Source: Prauserella flavalba
GTDB lineage: Bacteria; Actinomycetota; Actinomycetes; Mycobacteriales; Pseudonocardiaceae
NCBI RefSeq assembly: GCF_003202235.1
Contig: NZ_MASU01000005.1
Location: 1,488,001 to 1,552,000, forward strand
Direction: 5' to 3'
DNA: 64,000 nt
In this document: positions 34,320 to 40,909 of the stretch, piece after piece
Numbering within the stretch: the stretch's first letter is position 1
Layout of the letters: each line of letters opens with the position of its first letter
Translations under genes and position numbers: made by a program
The notes under the pieces: generated by a model
The model's database searches: none
Told to the model about the DNA's origin: nothing
Seen by the model: only the letters and a program-made list of their open reading frames with translations

Positions 34320-34818
34320 CGGCCGCCTCCCGCGCCGGGGCGGCCGGATACGCGGCGCCCTCGAACCACGCCTCCAGCTCCGCTCTGCGGGTGGCGTCGA
34401 CGAGCTCGACGAAGGGGCCGCTGGGCAGCCGGTGGTAGGCGAACCGCACGGCCTGCCCGCTGCCGTCGTCGAAGGTGAGCACGCGCGGGAACCCGGCGGC
34501 CTCCAGCTTCGCGGACGTGGCGGCGAAGTCGTCGGCCCACACGCCCACGTGGTGGGCGCCGCCGGGCCCGAAGGACAGCGACGGCGCCTCCCAGATCGTG
34601 CCCGGAACCGGTTCGAGCAGTTCCAGCCGCGGCGAACCGCCCTGGGAGTAGACGAACCGCATCCGCGCGGTCACGGGCCCATCGGGCGTCAGCACGGGCA
34701 TCTCCCGCTCCTCCACGCCGGTCCAGGTCACGCCGAAGACGGTGGTCAGGTCGGCCTTGGCCGCGTCGAGGTCCGGGACGACGAAACCGGTGTGGTAGAT
34801 GTCGGTGACGTTCAGCAA
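34309..34818 (-). CDS. VOC/glyoxalase-fold protein
   Basis: 169 residues from a TTG start at 34818, supported by AAGGAG seven bases upstream; no ATG or GTG fits. IYHTGFVVPDLDAAKADL opens the first module and AHHVGVWADDFAATSAK the second, with Glu in FVELVDA as a probable ligand. It follows moaA by 26 bases and overlaps the SnoaL-like gene. Function within the VOC superfamily is not clear. Confidence 0.72.
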   Translation of the reverse strand: MLNVTDIYHTGFVVPDLDAAKADLTTVFGVTWTGVEEREMPVLTPDGPVTARMRFVYSQGGSPRLELLEPVPGTIWEAPSLSFGPGGAHHVGVWADDFAATSAKLEAAGFPRVLTFDDGSGQAVRFAYHRLPSGPFVELVDATRRAELEAWFEGAAYPAAPAREAADGD

Positions 34819-34844
34819 GGCGCTCTCCTTCGCAGAGGCGGCGG

Positions 34845-35870
34845 TCAGCCGCCGATGTAGGACATCTCCACTCGCGGGCCGCGCAGGCCGCCCTCGCCGC
34901 GCAGCTCCGACGCGCGGTCGGCGCGCCCGCCCCAGTGCCGCGCGAGCACCGCGGACAGCTCCTCGTCGGTCCGGCCGCCGCGCACCAGCGCGCGCAGGTC
35001 CCGGCCCGTGGCGGCGAACAGACAGGTGAACAGCTCGCCGATGGCCGAGATCCGGGCGCGCGTGCACGTCCGGCAGAACGGTTTCGTGACCGAGGCGATG
35101 ATCCCGATCTCGCCGCCGCCGTCGCGGTAGCGAAACCGCGTCGCGACCTCGCCCGCCACCCGCGGCGGGACCTCCTCCAGCGGCCACAGCGCGTCGATCC
35201 GCGCCCGCACCTCGTCGGCGGGGACGACCTTGTCGCGCACCCAGCCGTTGGTGGTGCCGACGTCCATGTACTCGATGAAGCGCAGCGCGACGCGCTCCTC
35301 GCGCGCCCACGCGGCGAGGTCCTCCAGCTGGTGGTCGTTACCCCCGCGCTGGACCACGGTGTTGACCTTGACCCCGAGGCCGGCCTGCCGGGCGGCGGCG
35401 ATGCCGTCCAGCACGGCCGAGAGCGGCAGCGGGGTGTCGGCGAGCGCGCGGAAGGTCCCCTCGTCGAGCGCGTCAAGGCTGACCGTGACCCGGTGCAGTC
35501 CGTTCCGGGCGAGCCGGTCGGCGAACTTCGGCAGCAGCACGCCGTTGGACGTCATGGCGAGATCCTCGATCCCGCCCACCTCGGCGAGCATCGCGACGAG
35601 GTCAGGCAGGCCGCCGCGTAGCAGCGGCTCGCCGCCCGTCAGCCGGAGCTTGCGGACACCGCCGCGCCGGAACACCCGGGCGAGGCGGGCGATCTCCTCG
35701 AAGCTCAGCAACTCGGAACGCGGGAGGAAGGCGTGGTCGGCGCCGAACAACTCACGCGGCATGCAGTACCGGCAGCGGAAGTTGCACCGGTCGGTGACCG
35801 AGATCCGCAGGTCGGTGAGCGGACGGCCGAGGCGGTCGAGCAGGGGCCCCGCACCACTGCGCTGCTCCAT
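34845..35870 (-). CDS. moaA: GTP 3',8-cyclase MoaA (molybdenum cofactor synthesis)
   Basis: 341 residues from ATG 35870, after GGAGGAG; a GTG one codon upstream is possible. The radical-SAM cluster Cys lie at 29, 33 and 36 in RCNFRCRYCMP. The C-terminal cluster is in PFCRTCTRARI with a third Cys 13 residues on (ELFTCLF). The protein ends in Gly-Gly, as MoaA requires. It makes the first pterin intermediate of molybdopterin. No other cofactor gene is near, so this copy probably boosts cofactor supply for the molybdopterin enzyme of the same regulon. Confidence 0.95.
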   Translation of the reverse strand: MEQRSGAGPLLDRLGRPLTDLRISVTDRCNFRCRYCMPRELFGADHAFLPRSELLSFEEIARLARVFRRGGVRKLRLTGGEPLLRGGLPDLVAMLAEVGGIEDLAMTSNGVLLPKFADRLARNGLHRVTVSLDALDEGTFRALADTPLPLSAVLDGIAAARQAGLGVKVNTVVQRGGNDHQLEDLAAWAREERVALRFIEYMDVGTTNGWVRDKVVPADEVRARIDALWPLEEVPPRVAGEVATRFRYRDGGGEIGIIASVTKPFCRTCTRARISAIGELFTCLFAATGRDLRALVRGGRTDEELSAVLARHWGGRADRASELRGEGGLRGPRVEMSYIGG

Positions 35871-35904
35871 CACGGGCGCTCCTCCCCGGCCGAGATTTTG
35901 GGCA

Positions 35905-35947
35905 ACCGTTCGTTTGGTAGGTTATGTGGGACCGAGTCCCGGAGCAA
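35905..35947. promoter_or_regulatory. Divergent promoter region and operator box D (moaA and hydrolase)
   Basis: For moaA, leftward TTGCTC (35947-35942), a 17-base spacer and TAACCT (35924-35919) run directly into the box at 35905-35918, which reads ACCGT-TCGT-TTGGT on the + strand, two bases off consensus. The same box lies in front of the rightward hydrolase gene, between TTGGGC and TTATGT stretches. Confidence 0.6.
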
Positions 35948-35965
35948 GAACCTGGAGGCAGCCGC

Positions 35966-36895
35966 ATGAACGCCGGCACGGAGCTCGTCCCGGAGTACGC
36001 CGGTTCGGGACCGCCGGCCGGATGCGGCACCGCTCCCGCGTGGTTCTCCGCCGCGCTCCGGCGCGAGCGCCACACCGGCGAGGTGGACGTGGACGGCGTC
36101 CCGATCCGGTACCTGGCCTGGGGAGAGCGCGGCAGGCCCGCCACGATCCTCGTCCACGGCGGCGCGGCACACGCCATGTGGTGGGCTCCGGTCGCCGCGC
36201 GGCTCGACCCGGAGGCCTACGTCGTCGCCCTCGACCTGTCCGGCCACGGGTGCAGCGGGCACCGGCCGGTCTACTCCGTCGCGCGCTGGGCCGAGGAGAT
36301 CGCCGCCGTCGCGCAGGCCGTGTCGCCGGAACCGGCCACCGTCGTCGCGCACTCGCTCGGCGGCATCGTGACCTCGCACGCCATGACCCGCGCCGACCTC
36401 GGCACCCGGTTCCGCCGCGTGGTGCTCGTCGACGCGCCGGTCTGGCCGGACGCGGCCGCACCGGAGCAGCCACTGGCCGACCGGGAGATCCGGCCTCACC
36501 GCACCTACGCGACCGCGGCCGAGGCACTCGGCCGGTTCCGGCTCGTCCCGCCGCAGCCGTGCGACAACGACTGGTACGTCGAGCACATCGCCTGGCACAG
36601 CCTGCGCCCGGTGGCGCCGTCGGGCTGGCAGTGGCGTTTCGACCCGAGGATCTTCGCCAACCCCACGGGCGACCACCGGATCACGCGGTTCGAGGGCGAC
36701 CTGGACCGGGCCGGGTGCCCGTTCGCGGTGCTCATGGGCGAGCGGTCCTACCTCGCGCAGGGCGCCAGGGCCGCACTCGCCGGCAGGCCGGGCATCCCGC
36801 TGCGGTTCGTCCCGGACGCGGCCCACCACGTGATGCTCGACCAACCGCTCGCCCTCCTCTCCCGGCTGCGGGAGCTGCTCGGCAGCTGGCCCTGA
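35966..36895 (+). CDS. Alpha/beta-hydrolase
   Basis: 309 residues from ATG 35966, with GGAGG eight bases upstream; an in-frame ATG at 35924 lies in the promoter. The oxyanion region is VHGGAAHAMWW, the nucleophile elbow AHSLGG, and the His in DAAHHVMLD. An acidic residue in LMGERS or nearby would complete the triad. It could cleave an ester, a lactone or a C-C bond of a ring-opened product (the MhpC-like subgroup has this layout). Single-gene rightward unit. Confidence 0.85.
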   Translation: MNAGTELVPEYAGSGPPAGCGTAPAWFSAALRRERHTGEVDVDGVPIRYLAWGERGRPATILVHGGAAHAMWWAPVAARLDPEAYVVALDLSGHGCSGHRPVYSVARWAEEIAAVAQAVSPEPATVVAHSLGGIVTSHAMTRADLGTRFRRVVLVDAPVWPDAAAPEQPLADREIRPHRTYATAAEALGRFRLVPPQPCDNDWYVEHIAWHSLRPVAPSGWQWRFDPRIFANPTGDHRITRFEGDLDRAGCPFAVLMGERSYLAQGARAALAGRPGIPLRFVPDAAHHVMLDQPLALLSRLRELLGSWP

Positions 36896-36900
36896 GGCCC

Positions 36901-37464
36901 TCAGACCCCCGCCCCGGACAGCTCGGGCTCCTTCGGACGGTCGCGGACGTCCTCGACCGCGGTCACGATCTGTTCGAGCGCCAGGACGAGGAACCCGGCG
37001 AACACCGCCAGCCTGGCAGGCCACATCGGCAGGTGCACGAGGCCGAGCTTGTACTCGCCGGTCTCGAGCGCCGCGCTGAGCACGGTCCAGGACGCCCAGG
37101 CGAGCAGCACCGCCACGAACGCCGCGCCGAACCCGCCGGCCAGCCGCACGATCCGGTAGGCCCGCCCCTTCAGCCGGTCCACGAAGGACGTCATCGAGAC
37201 ATGCTGCCGTCGCCGCTCCGCCTCGCCCAGCGCGAAGAACGCCGTCAGTGCCATCGCCAGCTCCACGTACTCGACGGTGCCGGTCACCTCCTGCTTGCCG
37301 AGTTCGCGCAGGACGACGTTGTAGACGATGAGCAGCATGATGAAGACCATGCCGACGATCGAGACCACGGCCAGTGCCCGCGAACAGGCGTGGACCGTCG
37401 CGGCGAAACCCCGCCCGACCGCTCCGGCGAGGGTACGGCCGGACGTGTTGGTTGGTTCGGTCAT
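36901..37464 (-). CDS. dctQ: TRAP transporter small membrane subunit DctQ
   Basis: 187 residues with four membrane segments. The family motif VYNVVLRELGKQEVTGTVEY lies after helix 1 and AFFALGEAERRRQHVSM follows helix 2. ATG 37464 shares a base with the DctM stop (TGATG). It joins DctM in the inner membrane to import a carboxylate with Na+. The gene ends five bases from the convergent hydrolase. Confidence 0.93.
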   Translation of the reverse strand: MTEPTNTSGRTLAGAVGRGFAATVHACSRALAVVSIVGMVFIMLLIVYNVVLRELGKQEVTGTVEYVELAMALTAFFALGEAERRRQHVSMTSFVDRLKGRAYRIVRLAGGFGAAFVAVLLAWASWTVLSAALETGEYKLGLVHLPMWPARLAVFAGFLVLALEQIVTAVEDVRDRPKEPELSGAGV

Positions 37465-38798
37465 CAGGTCAGTCCCATCTGGCTCGGGATGAAGGTGACG
37501 ATGGCCGGGAAGACGAACATCAGGATCACGACGATGATGTCCAGCCGCACATACCAGAGCACGCCCTTGAACGCGGTGCTCAGCTCCACGTCCTTGCGGA
37601 TCCCGGCGACGACGAACGCGTTGAGCCCCAAGGGTGGCGTGAGCAGCCCGATCTCGATCAGCTTGACGAACAGCAGCCCGAACCAGATCCCGTCCATCCC
37701 CAGCTCGGTGACTACCGGGTAGGTCAGCGGCACCATGATGAGCAGGATCGAGGTGGGGTCGAGGAACATCCCCAGCGGGATCAGCACCAGCAGGATGAGC
37801 GCCACGATCACCCAGGCGGGCACGGGCATGCTGGTCAGGCCATCGGCGATCAGCTGCGGCGCTCCCGCGGCGACCATGAACGAGGAGAAGATCGCGCCGC
37901 CGATGAGCAGCGCGAAGACCATCCCGTTGAGACTGACCGCGGCGGACAGCGAGCTCCACAGGCTCTTGCCCATCTCCCGGGGCTTGCGCAGATGCTCGAT
38001 CACCACCATCAGCAGGGCCACGAACGCCCCCACCGCGGAGGCCTCCACCGCCGTGAAGAAGCCGGAGTACATCCCGCCGATGATGATCACGAACAGCAGC
38101 CCGATGCGGAACAGGCTGTAGACGCCGGAGAGCAGGGCAGGCCGGTTGCTGAGCGGCAGCACGTCCTCGGCGCCCTTGCCGAACAGCTCGGGCTTGCGCT
38201 TGGCGCGGATCATGATGCTGATGCCGTAGACGATCGCGGTGACCACGCCGGGCCCGATGCCCGCCATGAGCAGCGCGCCGATGGACTCGCCGGTCAGCAC
38301 GCCGTAGATCACCAGCGGAACGCTGGGCGGGATGAGCACGCCCAGCGTTCCGGCCGCACCGACCACCCCGGCGGCCACATGCATGGCGTAGCCAGCCTTC
38401 CGCATCTCGGTGATCGCGAGGTTGCCGATCGAGATCACCGTGGCGATGCTCGACCCGCTGACCGCGGCGAAGCAGGCGCACGCCGTGAGCGTCGCGACCG
38501 CGAGGCCGCCGGGCAGGCTGCGCAGCAGCCAGCCCAGCACGCGGTAGGCGCCCTCGGCGAGGTTCGCCCGCTCCGCCGCGTTGCCCAGCAGCACGAACAT
38601 CGGGATGACGAGCAACGTGAACTTCGAGGCGCTGCTGATCGGCAGTGCCCCGAGCGTCGACATCCCGACGTCCACGCCGTCCAGCAAGTAGTAGCCGGCG
38701 AACCCCGCGAAGGTCAGCGCCAGCGCGATGCGCATCCCCGAGAGCAGGGACATGGCGAGGATCGCGACGACCACCAGTAAGAGCTCAGTGGTTCCCAT
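37464..38798 (-). CDS. dctM: TRAP transporter large permease subunit DctM
   Basis: 444 residues with about 12 membrane segments. ALPISSASKFTLLVIPMFVLLGN and CFAAVSGSSIATVISIG are the hallmark regions of DctM; GTLGVLIPPSVPLVIYG follows. ATG 38798 is preferred over TTG 38807, since AAAGGTC sits at a workable distance only from the ATG. It carries the substrate across the membrane using a Na+ gradient. Confidence 0.95.
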   Translation of the reverse strand: MGTTELLLVVVAILAMSLLSGMRIALALTFAGFAGYYLLDGVDVGMSTLGALPISSASKFTLLVIPMFVLLGNAAERANLAEGAYRVLGWLLRSLPGGLAVATLTACACFAAVSGSSIATVISIGNLAITEMRKAGYAMHVAAGVVGAAGTLGVLIPPSVPLVIYGVLTGESIGALLMAGIGPGVVTAIVYGISIMIRAKRKPELFGKGAEDVLPLSNRPALLSGVYSLFRIGLLFVIIIGGMYSGFFTAVEASAVGAFVALLMVVIEHLRKPREMGKSLWSSLSAAVSLNGMVFALLIGGAIFSSFMVAAGAPQLIADGLTSMPVPAWVIVALILLVLIPLGMFLDPTSILLIMVPLTYPVVTELGMDGIWFGLLFVKLIEIGLLTPPLGLNAFVVAGIRKDVELSTAFKGVLWYVRLDIIVVILMFVFPAIVTFIPSQMGLT

Positions 38799-38858
38799 CG
38801 GGTGCAAGACCTTTCGTCGACCCGGCCGTCCACAGTGGAGAACGGCAACGCCGGTGGG

Positions 38859-39962
38859 CTACTTCTGACCGCACGTGGTGAGGCCCTCGACGTAGTCCGA
38901 CTCGCCGGTGTGCTTCTCCACCGACTCGGTGTAGGTGTTCCACACGTTCTCGACGGTGCCGGAGTCGGTGGACTTGGCGGCCTCGTCCTTCCAGACCTTC
39001 GGCGCGAGCCGTTCCACGGCGTCGGCGATCGTGGCCTGGTCGGCCTCGCTCCAGCGGACGATCGTGCCGCCCGAGTCGAGGAACTTCTCGCAGGCCTGCT
39101 TGTCGTACTTGGTCATCAGCTCGTCGGCCTTGGCGTACCACTCGCCCTTGAGCTCCTCGATCACGGCCTTCGCGTCGTCGGACATCCGGTCGTAGGCGCT
39201 CTTGCTGATCGCGAAGATGGAGCCGCCGTTCTCACCCACGTCGGGCGCCATGTACTTCGCGACGTCCGTGATGCCGTTGGCGACCTGCGTGTCCATCGGG
39301 TAGGTCACGCCGTCGACGATGCCGCGTTCGACGGACTCGTAGACCTCCTCGGACGCCTGGAACGTCGGCTCCGCACCGAGCTCCTGCCACACCGCCGAGG
39401 AGGGCTGGGCCGGGATGCGGATCTTCAGACCGTCCACATCGGCCAGCGACTTCACCTCGGGCTTGAACGCGACCGCGGAGGCGTTGTTGGGCAGGAAGCC
39501 GATGAGCACCAGGTCCTGCTTCGCCAGCTCGTCGGCGAACGCGTCGACGCCGTCGACGAGGTCCTGCAGTGCCCGCAGCCGTGCCGCCTGGTCGGCGTTG
39601 GCGATCGGGACCATGTTGATGTTGTTGAGCGGGAGCTCGGCCGGGAAGTACGCCGGGACGACGTTGCCCGCCTCGGCCCGCCCCTGCTTGAGCCCGGGCA
39701 GGGTGTCGGTGCCGGAGAGCAGCCCGCCTCCGAAGGTGACGTCCGTCTTGACCTGTCCGTCGGTGCGCTTCTCCAGCTCGTCCATGAACCACTGGATGAG
39801 GTCGGACTGCGAGCCGCCCGGCGGCAAGACCTGCGCGGCCCGGACCTGGACGGGGCCACCCGCCTGCGAGGCGGCGCCCGCGCAGCCGCTCGCGACCAAG
39901 GCGAGACCGGCGAGTCCGGCGAGAAGCCGGGTGACCCGGCTGGTCCTGGTGGTGCGCATCAT
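38859..39962 (-). CDS. dctP: TRAP transporter solute-binding lipoprotein DctP
   Basis: 367 residues with a lipoprotein signal: a basic N-terminus, a hydrophobic stretch and the lipobox LVASGC, with Cys27 as lipid site. GGGLLSGTDTLPGLKQGRAEAG and GLKIRIPAQPSSAVWQELGAEP are DctP family segments; the Arg in KIRIP normally binds the substrate carboxylate. GGAGGG precedes the double ATG at 39962/39959. It catches a carboxylic acid outside the cell and delivers it to DctQM. Confidence 0.95.
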   Translation of the reverse strand: MMRTTRTSRVTRLLAGLAGLALVASGCAGAASQAGGPVQVRAAQVLPPGGSQSDLIQWFMDELEKRTDGQVKTDVTFGGGLLSGTDTLPGLKQGRAEAGNVVPAYFPAELPLNNINMVPIANADQAARLRALQDLVDGVDAFADELAKQDLVLIGFLPNNASAVAFKPEVKSLADVDGLKIRIPAQPSSAVWQELGAEPTFQASEEVYESVERGIVDGVTYPMDTQVANGITDVAKYMAPDVGENGGSIFAISKSAYDRMSDDAKAVIEELKGEWYAKADELMTKYDKQACEKFLDSGGTIVRWSEADQATIADAVERLAPKVWKDEAAKSTDSGTVENVWNTYTESVEKHTGESDYVEGLTTCGQK

Positions 39963-40018
39963 TGCGCCCTCCTCTGGATGTGCGTGTCTCGAAACCCGAG
40001 GCCGGCCGGATTCATTCG

Positions 40019-40063
40019 ACCAACCGGTTGGTCAATTAAGACCGACAGTATCTGTGGTGTCAA
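40019..40063 (-). promoter_or_regulatory. Promoter and operator box E of the TRAP transporter operon
   Basis: Leftward, TTGACA (40063-40058), an 18-base spacer and TTAATT (40039-40034) form the clearest promoter in the window. The box at 40019-40032 is the perfect palindrome ACCAACC-GGTTGGT and starts one base past the -10, over the expected transcription start. Confidence 0.78.
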
Positions 40064-40101
40064 GCACACTCGAAAGTGGACATTGTGACTTGGCCCACAC
40101 T

Positions 40102-40127
40102 GTGACGGGGTGTTGATCCACCGTCAC
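40102..40127. terminator. Weak hairpin after the SDR gene
   Basis: GTGACGG (40102-40108) pairs with CCGTCAC (40121-40127) around a 12-base loop, just past the SDR stop and before the TRAP promoter. It could end the molybdopterin enzyme-SDR transcript. The stem is only seven bases. Confidence 0.3.
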
Positions 40128-40132
40128 CGTTC

Positions 40133-40909
40133 TCAAAGGGAATAGCCGCCGTCGACGTCGATCCACTGGCCCGTGACGTACCGGGCCTCGTCGCTGACCA
40201 GGAATCCCACGGCGGCCGCGATGTCGCGGGCCTTACCGAACGAGGCCAGCGGGATCCGGCCGAGCGCGACCTCGAGATGCTCGGGAAGGATGTCGCCACG
40301 GTCCACAAGCACCTGGGTCATGCCCTCGTCGAGGATGCCCACGCCCACGGCGTTGGCGCGAACGCCGTAGCGCCCTTCCTCGGCCGCCACCGCCTTCACC
40401 ACCGCCTCGTTGGCGGCCTTCGGCCCACTGGAGAGCACGTCCCGCAGGACGAAGCGGCGGTTGGCGACCGTCGAGACCACCACCACCGACCCGCGTGCCT
40501 CGCGGAGCGCCGGCAGCGCGGCGCTGATCACCGCGAAGGTGCCGCCCGCGTCGATCCGCAGCTGCTCGGCGTACTGCTCGGGCGGAAGTCTGCTCGCCCA
40601 GGCCTGGAAGTTCGTCGGCGAGGCGGCCAGCACCACCGTGTGGAGCCCGCCGTGTCGGCTGACCGCCTCCGCCACCACGCTCCGGACCTGTCCGGGGTCA
40701 CCCAGGTCGAGCCGCACCGCGGTACTGTCCACACCGGACTCCCTCACCAGCGCGGCGGTCTCCTCGGCGGCGGCCGCGTTGCCGGCGTAGGTGACGGTGA
40801 CGGCGGCGCCGAGCTCGGCCAGCCGGATCGCCACCGCCCTGCCGATCGCCCCGCTGCCCCCGACGACCAGGCACCCGCCCGCCCGGCCGCCGAACGCGTC
40901 CGCCGACAT
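40133..40909 (-). CDS. SDR-fold protein lacking the catalytic tyrosine
   Basis: 258 residues from ATG 40909, sharing a base with the preceding stop (TGATG). The cofactor loop GGSGAIGRAVA, an LAAS stretch for NNAG and the VDGGYSL end show an SDR. The usual Tyr-x3-Lys reads Ser-Ser-Gly-Pro-Lys, so the Lys remains and the Tyr is gone. It may be inactive as a dehydrogenase, or use another proton donor. Coupling to the molybdopterin enzyme suggests they act together. Confidence 0.8.
   Translation of the reverse strand: MSADAFGGRAGGCLVVGGSGAIGRAVAIRLAELGAAVTVTYAGNAAAAEETAALVRESGVDSTAVRLDLGDPGQVRSVVAEAVSRHGGLHTVVLAASPTNFQAWASRLPPEQYAEQLRIDAGGTFAVISAALPALREARGSVVVVSTVANRRFVLRDVLSSGPKAANEAVVKAVAAEEGRYGVRANAVGVGILDEGMTQVLVDRGDILPEHLEVALGRIPLASFGKARDIAAAVGFLVSDEARYVTGQWIDVDGGYSL

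Noticed and set aside
37440-37462. TTGGTTGGTT near the dctQ start as another operator box
   Set aside because: It lacks the ACCAA half and encodes the first residues of DctQ inside the operon.
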